From positions 186,001-250,000 of the forward strand of contig OZ251537.1 of assembly GCA_965243285.1 (NCBI GenBank): a DNA stretch of 64,000 bases. Direction: 5' to 3'. Each line of letters starts with the position of its first letter. The stretch's first letter is position 1. Shown in pieces: positions 19,250 through 27,735 of the stretch. Position numbers and translations under genes: made by a program. Origin of the DNA: JAHRAW01 sp965243285. GTDB lineage: Bacteria > Pseudomonadota > Gammaproteobacteria > Arenicellales > Poriferihabitantaceae. The notes beneath the pieces were generated by a model. The model did no database searches, was not told the DNA's origin, and worked only from the letters and a program-made list of their open reading frames with translations.

Positions 19250-20425
19250 ATGCCCTCGCACTCCCGTCTTTTAATTCTCGGCTCCGGGCCGGCGGGTTAC
19301 GCCGCCGCCATCTATGCGGCGCGCGCCAACTTGCAGCCGCGACTGCTCACCGGCATCGAGCAGGGCGGGCAGTTGACCACCACCACCGCTGTGGATAATT
19401 GGCCGGGCGATGCCGATGGCGTGTTGGGGCCGGAGTTGATGGTGCGCATGCGGCGTCATGCCGAGCGCTTTGCCAGCGAGGTCATCACCGAGCACATCGA
19501 ACACGCGGATTTGGCGCAGCGGCCATTCGCGTTGCGCGGCGGCGAGGGGGTGTATACCTGCGATGCGTTGATTATCGCCACCGGCGCCACGGCGCAATAT
19601 TTGGGGCTGCCATCGGAGCAAGCATTTCGCGGTCGGGGGGTCTCGGCGTGCGCCACTTGCGATGGATTTTTTTTCAAGGGGCAGGATGTGGCGGTCATCG
19701 GCGGCGGCAATACGGCGGTGGAAGAAGCGCTCTATCTGGCCGGCATCGCGCGCCGCGTTACGCTGGTGCATCGCCGCGATACCTTGCGCGCCGAAGCGAT
19801 TTTGCAAGATCAATTGATGGCGAAATGCGTCGCCAGCGGCGGCAACATTTCCATCGAATGGAACAGCGTTTTGCGCGAAGTGTTGGGCGATGAAAGCGGC
19901 GTGACGGGGATGCGCATCGGCGGCGCAGGTGGTGGCGGCGGCGATGCGGTGGCCGGCGGCGGCGATGCGGCGGCCGGGGGCGGCGATTCGATGGTCGGCG
20001 GCGGCGATGCGGCGGTCGGCGGTCGCGATTCGATGGTCGGCGGCAATTCGACGGTCGGCGGCGATGCGGCGGTCGGCGGCGATGCGGCGGTCGGCGGCGA
20101 TGCGGCGGTCGGCGGCGATGCGGCGGTCGGCGGCACTGGCGGCGGCGGTACTGCGACGACCGGCGAGCGCGATATTTCGCTGGCTGGTGTGTTCATCGCC
20201 ATCGGTCACACCCCCAACACCGGCCTGTTCCGCGGGCAACTCGACATGGCCGGGGATTACCTGCGCACGCACGGCGGCAGCGGCGGCGATGCCACCCAAA
20301 CCAGCATCCCCGGCGTATTTGCCTGCGGCGATGTGATGGATAATGTGTACCGCCAAGCCATCACCTCGGCCGGCGCCGGCTGCATGGCGGCGTTGGATGC
20401 CGAGCGCTACCTCAAGCGGATGTAA
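19250..20425 (+). CDS. trxB: Thioredoxin reductase with a Gly/Asp/Ala tandem-repeat insertion
   Basis: FAD/NADPH enzyme that reduces thioredoxin. The FAD loop ILGSGPAGYAAAIYAARANL, the redox pair CATCDG, the NADPH loop VIGGGNTAVEEALYL with HRRDTLRAE, and the C-terminal PGVFACGDVMDNVYRQAITSAGAGC are all intact. It has 391 residues against about 315-320. The excess is one block at about residues 225-303 made of repeats such as GGDAAVGGDAAVGGD and GGGDSMVGG, in the loop that precedes DISLAGVFIAIGHTPNT. It is encoded by near-perfect 15-bp units (GATGCGGCGGTCGGC). The flanking frame is maintained, so the protein is probably made. Confidence 0.93.
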   Translation: MPSHSRLLILGSGPAGYAAAIYAARANLQPRLLTGIEQGGQLTTTTAVDNWPGDADGVLGPELMVRMRRHAERFASEVITEHIEHADLAQRPFALRGGEGVYTCDALIIATGATAQYLGLPSEQAFRGRGVSACATCDGFFFKGQDVAVIGGGNTAVEEALYLAGIARRVTLVHRRDTLRAEAILQDQLMAKCVASGGNISIEWNSVLREVLGDESGVTGMRIGGAGGGGGDAVAGGGDAAAGGGDSMVGGGDAAVGGRDSMVGGNSTVGGDAAVGGDAAVGGDAAVGGDAAVGGTGGGGTATTGERDISLAGVFIAIGHTPNTGLFRGQLDMAGDYLRTHGGSGGDATQTSIPGVFACGDVMDNVYRQAITSAGAGCMAALDAERYLKRM

Positions 20426-20467
20426 GCGCCCTCGCCCGCCAATTGCCCGCCGCCCTCGCCCGCCACC

Positions 20468-21241
20468 ATGTCCACCACTAATCGACCGCGAGTAAACTCC
20501 GCATCGAGCCGCGAGGCTGAGGCGGCGGACGACGCCACTTTATTTCGCGCTGCCATGGCCGGCGTGCAACCCAGCCCTCGTCCACCGCCATCGTCCACCG
20601 CCATGCCCGCCGCCATGCCCGCCGCCATGCCCGCCGCCATGCCCGCCGCCAATCGCCCGCGATTAAACACTGCGCCGCATCGCGATACCGACGCTGATGA
20701 TGCAGATTCCAATAATGCAACCGACGGCGATTTATTTCGCGATGCCATGGCCGGGGTACGCCGCTTCCATCGTCCACCCGAAGTCCGCCACGACCCAACA
20801 CGGCAATCCACCCCGAAAACGCCGCTCAACATTGGCGAGCCGGCGTTGACCGCCGCGCACCCTAACGCCGGGGTGATGGTGGACAGCACCGAGGGCGAAT
20901 ATTTGGAATTTTGTCGCGGCGGCTTACAACGAAAAAAATTTCAACGCTTAAAATCCGCCCAGCACGAAATAGACGCCACACTAGAATTACACGGCAAGAC
21001 CGCCGCCGAAGCACAACACGCCCTAAACCATTTTTTAGCCGCCGCATTAACCGCCCGCTGCTCGGTAGTGCTAATCATCCACGGCAAAGGACACCGCAGC
21101 CCGGCCGGCAGCGTACTAAAACCCCTCACCGCAACCCACCTAAAAACCATCGCCGCCGTGCAAGCATTTTGCTCCGCGCACCCCAAAGACGGCGGCACCG
21201 GGGCGCTGTATGTGTTGCTGAGAAAAGCCGCGGCGGATTAA
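20468..21241 (+). CDS. Smr-domain protein (YdaL/SmrA-like)
   Basis: 257 residues. The C-terminal half is an Smr domain: EIDATLELHGKTAAEAQHAL, then VVLIIHGKGHRSPAGSVLK and GALYVLLRK. LDLHG and HGKG are the nuclease or nucleic-acid-binding motifs of this family. GVMVDSTEGEYLEFCRGG and QRKKFQRLKSAQ precede it. The N-terminal half is low complexity with a repeat MPAAMPAAMPAAMPAAN. The ATG start falls 42 bases after the trxB stop. A second, shorter copy of the C-terminal half lies at 29897-30391. The cellular role is not known; some Smr proteins cleave or rescue nucleic acids. Confidence 0.85.
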   Translation: MSTTNRPRVNSASSREAEAADDATLFRAAMAGVQPSPRPPPSSTAMPAAMPAAMPAAMPAANRPRLNTAPHRDTDADDADSNNATDGDLFRDAMAGVRRFHRPPEVRHDPTRQSTPKTPLNIGEPALTAAHPNAGVMVDSTEGEYLEFCRGGLQRKKFQRLKSAQHEIDATLELHGKTAAEAQHALNHFLAAALTARCSVVLIIHGKGHRSPAGSVLKPLTATHLKTIAAVQAFCSAHPKDGGTGALYVLLRKAAAD

Positions 21242-21279
21242 GGTTTTAGGATTTAGATATAAAAATCCATCCAACTTTC

Positions 21280-21338
21280 ACTCCCCATCGTGCGGCAGGG
21301 GAGTCAAATCCAGCGGTTTTTTCGCCGGATTTGGTGAA
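21280..21338. repeat. Double-hairpin module (forward)
   Basis: Hairpin 1 is ACTCCCC-loop-GGGGAGT and hairpin 2 is AAATCCAGCG-loop-CGCCGGATTT, followed by GGTG. It lies between the convergent Smr and NYN genes. A sequence resembling the element end (GGATTTAGATATAAAAATCC) is just to its left. Confidence 0.75.
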
Positions 21339-21360
21339 GGGCACGGTTGACGGCAATAAA

Positions 21361-21987
21361 CTATATTTTTCGCTTGCTCAAATCCAACGGCGAGACAATG
21401 CGGGCGGCAGCGTGGGGTTGGCCGGGCTGGGGGGATTCTAAAAAGGTGATGCTGTTGTAGAAATCATCGAGGGGGATGAAGGTGCCATTTTCGATAGCCC
21501 ATTCTTTCATGCGGCGGTTGCAACTCTCCTGCCAGGATAACACCTCGATACGCCAGCCCTTATTATGCATGCGCACCAAATCCGCGTGAAAACCGCGCCC
21601 GCCGCTAAACCCGGCACCATCACCCGTGAGTAGCACCGCTATGCCCGGGTCGCCGTTGTAATCCACCACATCGCGCAACATATTGCTATGCAGGGCTTGG
21701 TCCTCATTCACTTCTTTGCCGCTTTGCGCTCCTCGCTCGGATAGGTGCACCTCAACATCCTGATTTTCCATACGATTCCATAACAACTGCAATTCCGGCG
21801 GCACCGAGCCCACCGCCACCGCGCGTTTAATCGGCCGACCAGCGGCCGCCGACGCCATCAAATTGCGAAAATGAATCCGCACCTGCCCGCTCGCGCCATC
21901 ACCCTCGCGCACCGCCGCAGCTTCCTTTGCGCTGATGAAAATATTGGAATTATCCCAATAAATAAATACATTATTTCGGTTGCTCAT
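21361..21987 (-). CDS. NYN-domain protein, copy 1 (PIN-like ribonuclease fold)
   Basis: 208 residues starting MSNRNNVFIYWDNSNIFISA. The N-terminal DNSN matches the first acidic position of NYN/LabA-type PIN-like domains, and further acidic patches (DVVDYNGDPGIAVLLTGDGA) supply the expected later Asp residues. Such proteins usually bind or cut RNA; no target can be inferred. It is about 60 percent similar by eye to the next gene at 22591, and the upstream sequences are also alike, which shows a tandem duplication. Start chosen at the ATG shared by both copies. Confidence 0.8.
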   Translation of the reverse strand: MSNRNNVFIYWDNSNIFISAKEAAAVREGDGASGQVRIHFRNLMASAAAGRPIKRAVAVGSVPPELQLLWNRMENQDVEVHLSERGAQSGKEVNEDQALHSNMLRDVVDYNGDPGIAVLLTGDGAGFSGGRGFHADLVRMHNKGWRIEVLSWQESCNRRMKEWAIENGTFIPLDDFYNSITFLESPQPGQPHAAARIVSPLDLSKRKI

Positions 21988-22039
21988 TTTGCTATCGATG
22001 GGGAGTGGCTGGCGAGTGAATTGACAATATAGCATTTTT

Positions 22040-22320
22040 TGCTGTTGCTTTTGCTGTTGCTGTTGCTTTTGCTGTTGCTGTTGGGCTTTTTCTTACTCCC
22101 CGCTGGGCAGGGAGTCAAAACTGGCAGCTTCATCGTCAGTTTTGGTGGGGAGGGTGGCTTTTGATTTTGCTTTTGGCTTTGGCTTTCGCTTTGGCTTTTG
22201 GCTTTCGCTTTCGCTTTCGCTTTTAATGTTTCACTCCCCCCGTGCTTCAGAGGGTGCGAAAAGCCCATTCTTGATTAAAATTTCGGTTGGCGTTGTTAAA
22301 AAAACAGGCGAAAGTGTTGC
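22040..22320. repeat. Palindromic simple-repeat region with double hairpin (forward)
   Basis: A GCTGTTGCTTTT repeat leads to a double hairpin at 22095-22150 (ACTCCCC...GGGAGT, then AAAACTGGCA-loop-CGTCAGTTTT and GGTGGGG). TTTTGGCTTTCGC repeats and a further partial ACTCCCCCC hairpin follow. No terminal GGGATTTATA ends are seen. It is immediately upstream of NYN copy 1. Confidence 0.7.
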
Positions 22321-22590
22321 TATTGCTCATTAGTTTAATTTTGAAATGACATTTTTTCTTCATTTTCCTTAGTCAGCGATGGCTTTTCGCGCACCCGCAT
22401 GAAGCGAGGGCAGCGGAAGGCAGCGGCAGTGGGGGATTGGGGGGATTGGGGAGTTTTAACTTACTCCCCCTCGAGAAAAGCAGGGGAGTGAAGACTAAAG
22501 GCGAAAAGCCAAAAGCCAAAATCAAAATCAAAACCAAAAGCAAAAGCAACCCCTACCCTCCAAAATTGACGGGGTTTTCTACATAGTGCG
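22321..22590. other. Gap between NYN copies: simple repeats, no gene
   Basis: Contains GGGGGATTGGGGAG runs, a single hairpin ACTCCCCCTCGAG...CAGGGGAGT at about 22454-22487 and a right arm of AAAAGCCAAAATCAAAA units ending before the NYN copy 2 stop. No coding pattern is visible. Confidence 0.6.
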
Positions 22591-23232
22591 TTACTTCACC
22601 ATACTGCGTTTGGATAGCTCAATAGGCACAGCATCGCGCGGTAATGCGTGAGGTTGGCCGGGTGCGGGTTGTTCTAAAAAGGTGACGCTCTCATAAAAAT
22701 CATCCAATGCGATAAATTGGGTTTGCTCGCCGTGAGATTGCGCCCACTCGCGCATGGCGCGCTTGCAACTATGGCGCCATGACAACACTTCTATGCGCCA
22801 ACCTTTTTTATACATACGTTCCAAATCAGCATGGATTCCTGTGCCTATTTCAAACCCGGCGCCATCGCCGGTGAGTAAAACCGCGATGCCCGGGTCGCCA
22901 TTGAAATCAAACCCATCGCGCAACATGGCATTTTGCAACACTTGGTCTACATTAACTTCGCGGTGACCGGATTCACCGCGCTCCGATAAATGCACATCGA
23001 GGCCTTCATTTTCCATACGGTTCCACACATGGCGTAATTCCGGCGGCACAGAGCCGGCCGCAAAAGCGCGTTTTATGGTGCGACCGGCGTGCGCCAGTTT
23101 TAACATATTGCGAAAATCAATTCGCGCGCGCCGATGCGCATATGCGCCCTCACGCTCAAACGCCGCCTCCTTGGCACTGATAAAAATATTGGAATTATCC
23201 CAATAGATAAAGACATTGTTGCGGTTACTCAT
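22591..23232 (-). CDS. NYN-domain protein, copy 2
   Basis: 213 residues starting MSNRNNVFIYWDNSNIFISA, with later acidic residues in DGFDFNGDPGIAVLLTGDGA and a shared C-terminal FIALDDFYESVTFLEQPAPG. It is a paralogue of the gene at 21361. The two differ at many positions, so the duplication is not very recent. Upstream of both starts is a shared block containing GGCTGGCGAGTGAATTGACA and TATAGCATTTTTTGCTGTTG, indicating that the regulatory region was duplicated too. Likely a PIN-like RNase fold; substrate unknown. Confidence 0.8.
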   Translation of the reverse strand: MSNRNNVFIYWDNSNIFISAKEAAFEREGAYAHRRARIDFRNMLKLAHAGRTIKRAFAAGSVPPELRHVWNRMENEGLDVHLSERGESGHREVNVDQVLQNAMLRDGFDFNGDPGIAVLLTGDGAGFEIGTGIHADLERMYKKGWRIEVLSWRHSCKRAMREWAQSHGEQTQFIALDDFYESVTFLEQPAPGQPHALPRDAVPIELSKRSMVK

Positions 23233-23289
23233 TTTTCTATCGATGAGAAGTGGTTGAATGTAAATGGGGGTGGCTGGCGAGTGAATTGA

Positions 23290-23480
23290 CATATAGCATT
23301 TTTTGCTGTTGCTGTTGCTGTTGCTTTTGCTGTTGCTTTTGCTGTTGCTGTTAAGGCTTTGCTCCACCCTATCTTTTTAGGGGGGAGCCAAAACTGGCGG
23401 CTTCATCGCCAGTTTTGGTGGGGGGTGCGTTTGACTTTGACTTTGACTTTGACTTTGACTTTGACCTTGACTTTACTTTT
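23290..23480. repeat. Simple repeats with double hairpin (forward)
   Basis: A GCTGTTGCTGTT array, a double hairpin at 23361-23423 (GCTCC...GGGGGGAGC, then AAAACTGGCG-loop-CGCCAGTTTT and GGTGGGG), then a perfect GACTTT array of about nine hexamers. The hairpin 2 sequence is identical to that at 1487-1514 over the stem. Confidence 0.8.
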
Positions 23481-23501
23481 ACTTCTTCAATAATCCACCC
23501 C

Positions 23502-23951
23502 CTAATCACCAACATCCCATCCCCTAATCGCCGCCAAATAAGCATCAATATCATGAGCAGCAATCATTGCAAATTTTGCAGTGGTGGCGATTTTCTCAAC
23601 CGCGCCTGACACCAAATCCAGGAATTTATACCAAAAACCAGGGTCGGTTTGGATTACGCCGTCTCGGTCAATATAAAGACACCTACCAACATGGCGATAA
23701 CCCGTCACTCGCGCTGGCACTCGGGTGACGATATCTTCGTTATTTTGGAAGCGATGACAACGCCCGCCGACCTCGGCGTTGAAAATTTGCGCGGTTTTTC
23801 GTTTCATACAGCGGGGTTGACCGAAGGTATAAACCGCAATAAAGGGTTTATCTTCATCCAACAGACGCGCGGCGGCGATGCTCGCCATTGCGCCGCCGAG
23901 GCTGTGGCCGGTCATGAGTGCGACAGCGAGATTATAGACGCGGCGACACTC
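23502..23951 (-). pseudogene. Class 3 lipase, N-terminally truncated
   Basis: The open frame begins after an in-frame TAG (23952-23954) with CRRVYNLAVALMTGHSLGGA, which contains the nucleophile elbow GHSLGG. Asp (NNEDIVTRVP) and His (AAHDIDAYL) positions of the catalytic triad follow. The family needs roughly 100 more residues in front, including the lid region. The truncation point lies within about 20 bases of the start of a duplicated segment (23968), so a rearrangement probably removed the 5' half. An ATG at 23913-23915 could give a short product, unlikely to fold as an active lipase. Confidence 0.7.
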
Positions 23952-23967
23952 CTATCGCTGGATTCCG

Positions 23968-24386
23968 TTTAATTTTATGTTCTGTGGTTTCATGCTTTAT
24001 ACGACCTATTTTGGAGAAGGTTTTTAGGTAAGTGGCGGGCTGTTTCACCAAAGTGGGAGATTTTGCACTATATCGACTACTGGTTGTATGTGTGGTTCAA
24101 ATTCCGCATGAATTCCTTGCATCCCATCCGACACTATATCAGTCCATCTATAGGCTTTTATTGCTTTACCTATATCAACATTGCCATCGTCTCCGCCACC
24201 ATTATTGCCATCGTCTCCGCCGCCATTTTTCACTTTAACTTCATTCAATCGCCATGCCGCCAGCAAGAAGTTGCTCAGAAATTCGTTGTTTTTTGGAGCT
24301 AATTGCCACGCTTGGTGGTATTCTTTAATTGCGCTATTAAAATCTTCATTTTTGAAATAGGCGTTTCCGCGATTATTATAAATTTT
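23968..24386. repeat. Direct repeat A1 (about 420 bp), duplicated at 28689-29084
   Basis: Nearly identical to 28689-29084 apart from a handful of substitutions and a 24-bp tandem unit (encoding Gly/Asp/Asn residues) that is present here and absent there. It covers the 3' part of the TPR gene and its downstream flank. Confidence 0.9.
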
Positions 24387-25172
24387 CGGATTATCTGACG
24401 ATAATTCGATTGCTTTGTTGTGATTTTCAATTGATTTTTCAAAATCACCCTTGTCTGCATAAGCAAGCCCGATATTGCTATATGCAAACGCACAATTTTC
24501 ATCAACTTCAATAGCGGTGGTGTAATCGGCTATGGCTTCGTCAAATTTTTTCTGATGCAAATATACGCTGCCACGGATCAAATACGAGTGGGTATTTTTT
24601 GGATCGATAGCAATTGATTTACTCAAATCTTGCAATGCGGATGCCTGCAAATATTGCAAAGAATCTTTTCTTTTGCTCCACTCGAAATACATCATTCCTC
24701 TATTGTAATATGCATCATCGGAATCAGGTACCAATTTAATAACGGTGCTGTAATCCTCTATGCTTGATTCTAAATCGCCAAGATTATAAGAGATTTCACC
24801 GCGAAGAAAATATATCGAAGCATCATCAGGGGTAATTTCGATTGCTTTTGAAAAATCATGCAAGGCGCGAACGGGACGATTGATGTCCGAATGAAAAACG
24901 CCACGCTCGTAAAAAATTTTTGCTTTATTTGTGCTTAATTCAAGCACCCGGTTAAATTTTCTACTGTCCTCGCCAGAATTACCAAGTGCTTGATTATTAC
25001 CAAGTGCTTGATTCGCGTAAGAAATACGCAAATCCACAAACAATCTGTCCCCATCGCTTATTGGCAAATCAAGCATCTGTTGCAATACCTTAACCGCACC
25101 TTGCCAATCCTTCTGCTCAGTTCGGCTTTGATATTCACTTTGCAGTGCTACAAATGGGTCTTGTGGGCTCAT
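24045..25172 (-). CDS. TPR-repeat protein
   Basis: 375 residues starting MSPQDPFVALQSEYQSRTEQ. At least six tetratricopeptide repeats follow (for example ASIYFLRGEISYNLGDLESS, DAYYNRGMMYFEWSKRKDS, HSYLIRGSVYLHQKKFDEAI, FAYSNIGLAYADKGDFEKSI, KIYNNRGNAYFKNEDFNSAI). These form a protein-interaction scaffold. There is no signal peptide. Two internal tandem repeats occur: QALGN twice near residue 55 and GGGDDGN twice near the C-terminus. AT-richer than the flanking housekeeping genes. The function cannot be assigned. Its C-terminal fifth is duplicated as a fragment at 28767. Confidence 0.85.
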   Translation of the reverse strand: MSPQDPFVALQSEYQSRTEQKDWQGAVKVLQQMLDLPISDGDRLFVDLRISYANQALGNNQALGNSGEDSRKFNRVLELSTNKAKIFYERGVFHSDINRPVRALHDFSKAIEITPDDASIYFLRGEISYNLGDLESSIEDYSTVIKLVPDSDDAYYNRGMMYFEWSKRKDSLQYLQASALQDLSKSIAIDPKNTHSYLIRGSVYLHQKKFDEAIADYTTAIEVDENCAFAYSNIGLAYADKGDFEKSIENHNKAIELSSDNPKIYNNRGNAYFKNEDFNSAIKEYHQAWQLAPKNNEFLSNFLLAAWRLNEVKVKNGGGDDGNNGGGDDGNVDIGKAIKAYRWTDIVSDGMQGIHAEFEPHIQPVVDIVQNLPLW

Positions 25173-25456
25173 GATGTGTTCCAGTAATGTGGTTGATGAA
25201 ATTATCTGACGGGCGGCGAGTTTTCGCTTGTTGTGAAGGCATAAGGGGTGCTTTTTAGGGATTTCAACCCCCATTGGCAATATTTATGTAAAAAACCTCG
25301 ATTTTGGGCAGTGGGTGGAGTGGATTGTGCCAATTAGCGGGGTTTGTCTTGTTAGATTATCGCCACGACTAATGCCAGCGCAACAATTATGCCAAGTACG
25401 CCCCGGAGATTTGATTTATTTTATTTTTGCGGGCGATGTGGTGGTCGAATAAGAAA

Positions 25457-27289
25457 CTAAAAAATTAGTTTGTGCTTGCGTTGCCAGATTAAAAGTACAA
25501 CCAATTTGTATATTTCGCTTCGCCATTTTCTGGATAACAATTCGGTCCATAACTGATTGATTATTCCGATATTTAAGAATGGCGCGATATGCGGCGCGGC
25601 TGATATAAGTTCGCCGATGGTGTCTTTCCATGTATCAATAAAAAAATCGTCCATAGGCGCATCAAAGCCGTGTTTTTCTCTGTCCCACACCGAGCGCGGT
25701 AATTCTTCACGCGCCACCGCGGTCAATAAGGATTTTAATCCATTTCCAAAATGGAATTGCGGCGGCAGTTTAATGGATTCGGGGAATAGGGGCAAGCCTA
25801 AAAACGGAACACGCACTTCCAATCCATGCGCCATACTTGCTCGGTCGGTTTTTACCAAACAATTTTCAGACAAGTAGGTCCACAAATCAGCGCGCATGAG
25901 AGTATCACTATCGATGACACCGCCAAATTCTTCGATCAACGCTACCCAGCTCTGCAGGTTGGTGTCGGGTTGTACTTGCGCCGCTAATTCAGGGTGTAAA
26001 TAACGGCTTGCGTTACGATTTGTCGCCCATTGTCCAATATCTTTTCTATAAAAAATATGCTCTTTGCCACAGAGTCCATTTTCTAGAAATAGTTTTGGCG
26101 CGATGCCCGTCTCAATCAGTCCGCGCAAGAGCGTTTTCGCCCATTGAGGTTGGTGGCTAGATTCGGTGTCCAAATATTTTGGATAACCGCCAAATGTTTC
26201 GTCGCCGCCATCGCCGCTGAATGCGACGGTGACTTGGCGCCGAGTAAAATACGATAGCCAATAAGTCATCGGATATGCCATGTCGGCTAATGGCTGGTCC
26301 AATGCTTCGATGGCGATAACAAAATCTGTTCCGCTTAAGGAAGATGCGTCTATTATATTGTGGTCGGTATTGAAATAATCGGAAACTTCAGCCGCATATT
26401 TACTTTCATCATAGTACTCTCTGGCGAATTTTACGCTAAATGTTTTGACTTTTCCGGTGGTGTGTTCAGCCATATACCTGACAATCAAACTAGAATCTAT
26501 GCCGCCGGACAGGAAAGCGCCAAGCGGTACATCGGCGATCATTTGCCGCCGCACGCTTTCATGGATATTGGATTTTACCGTGGCGGTGGCGGTGGCAAAA
26601 TCGGCATCCACAGCAGAAGTTGCGGGGGGAATGCGCCACCAATGCTTAATTTTAATGGCGTTATCGGGCGCGCAAAATTTCAATATGCACGCTGGCGGCA
26701 ACTGATGTACATTTTTAAGTATTGTATGCGGCGCCATTGGGGTGTCAAAGGTAAAATAATCCCTGATGCCTTCCGGGCTGATATTTTTGGGGAAGTTTGG
26801 GGTGGCAAGAAACGGCGCCAGAGTAGACGCAATCATCACGCCGCCGCCAGCGGTGGAATACATCAACGGTTTTATGCCAACCCGGTCACGGGCGGCGAGC
26901 ATGATTCTTTTTTTCGCATCCCACAATGCAAAAGCAAACATTCCATCCAACATCGGGAGCGCGTTTTCGCCCCACGCTATCAACCCTTGCAATAAAACTT
27001 CGGTATCCGAATTAGTAGCAAAGCGAATGCCGCGATTTTTCAACTCTTTGCGAATGGAGTGGAAGTTATAAATTTCACCGTTATACACCAAAGTATATCG
27101 GCCATCTGGGCTTTGCATTGGTTGCTTGCCGCCATGCCAATCAATCACCGCCAGCCGTGTGTGCCCTAACACTGCTTCGCCTAAATCCATAATCTCCCGC
27201 GCATCGGGTCCGCGGCTTCGCAGTGTCGCAAGCGCGTCGACAGCATGGTCCCGCCACGGGCTGCCGATAAATCCGAGTATTCCGCACAT
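25457..27289 (-). CDS. asnB: Asparagine synthetase (glutamine-hydrolysing)
   Basis: 610 residues. The N-terminal glutaminase domain has the nucleophile Cys2 (MCGILGFIG), LRSRGPDA, HTRLAVID and YNGEIYNFHSIRKEL. The C-terminal synthetase domain has the PP-loop GAFLSGGIDSSLIVRYMAE at about residue 255 and FSGDGGDETFGGYPKY. It makes asparagine, or, given the glycan island around it, may amidate a sugar or peptidyl acid as related AsnB-like enzymes in O-antigen clusters do. The ATG at 27287-27289 is fixed by Cys2. An IS remnant begins about 10 bases upstream of the start, so the native promoter has been displaced. Confidence 0.93.
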   Translation of the reverse strand: MCGILGFIGSPWRDHAVDALATLRSRGPDAREIMDLGEAVLGHTRLAVIDWHGGKQPMQSPDGRYTLVYNGEIYNFHSIRKELKNRGIRFATNSDTEVLLQGLIAWGENALPMLDGMFAFALWDAKKRIMLAARDRVGIKPLMYSTAGGGVMIASTLAPFLATPNFPKNISPEGIRDYFTFDTPMAPHTILKNVHQLPPACILKFCAPDNAIKIKHWWRIPPATSAVDADFATATATVKSNIHESVRRQMIADVPLGAFLSGGIDSSLIVRYMAEHTTGKVKTFSVKFAREYYDESKYAAEVSDYFNTDHNIIDASSLSGTDFVIAIEALDQPLADMAYPMTYWLSYFTRRQVTVAFSGDGGDETFGGYPKYLDTESSHQPQWAKTLLRGLIETGIAPKLFLENGLCGKEHIFYRKDIGQWATNRNASRYLHPELAAQVQPDTNLQSWVALIEEFGGVIDSDTLMRADLWTYLSENCLVKTDRASMAHGLEVRVPFLGLPLFPESIKLPPQFHFGNGLKSLLTAVAREELPRSVWDREKHGFDAPMDDFFIDTWKDTIGELISAAPHIAPFLNIGIINQLWTELLSRKWRSEIYKLVVLLIWQRKHKLIF

Positions 27290-27299
27290 AATTTAATTA

Positions 27300-27719
27300 G
27301 GGAATGTTCCAGATAGCATCAATTTATGCTATCTAGACCATCATGAGAAAGAGCAGATTAAGCGGCTATAAACAGCAGCGATTGATCGAGCATTTTGTTG
27401 CCGCAACGACGGCGCAGGCGGCGGATTTGGTTGGCGTTAATGTGAAGACAACATTCTATTATTTCTATCGGCTGCGGTAGATTATCAAGCTCAATCTTGA
27501 TGCTGATTCGGCGTGTTATTTGAGCGGCGAAATAGAGGTTGATGAGTCGTATTTTGGCGGCGCATGGCATAAAGCAGCGCGGGCGTGCCACGCGCAATTT
27601 CCGCATATTTTGAAGGGATGCGAGTGGTATTTTAACAACTTGTAAGTCAAAATCGCAATTAATCCAGTTAAAACAAATGGTTAAAGCGGATTTTGGTGTA
27701 GTTATCTGGAACGGTCTCT
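27300..27719 (+). mobile_element. IS1595-family (IS1016-like) remnant
   Basis: Inverted ends GTTCCAGATA (27306-27315) and its complement TATCTGGAAC (27703-27712) enclose a decayed transposase gene. A 9-bp stem AGATAGCAT/ATGCTATCT lies at 27311-27334 just inside the left end. TTTAATT occurs directly on both flanks (27292-27298 and 27720-27726), a possible target duplication. The interior lost most of the transposase by deletion. Confidence 0.75.
27343..27645 (+). pseudogene. IS1595-family transposase, internally deleted
   Basis: The start MRKSRLSGYKQQRLIEHFVA, then ATTAQAADLVGVNVKTTFYY, is the N-terminal helix-turn-helix of IS1016-type transposases. A TAG interrupts after YRLR, where the family continues EII. 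The DDE-domain start GEIEVDESYFGG (first Asp) follows. The frame then jumps to HAQFPHILKGCEWYFNN, which is the C-terminal end of such transposases. About 100 central residues carrying the remaining catalytic acids are missing, so it cannot be active. Confidence 0.85.
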
Positions 27720-27735
27720 TTTAATTCGTTTCGAT

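Noticed and set aside
19250..20425. trxB as a pseudogene because of its repeat insertion
   Set aside because: The frame and all catalytic motifs on both sides are intact and the insert falls in a surface loop.
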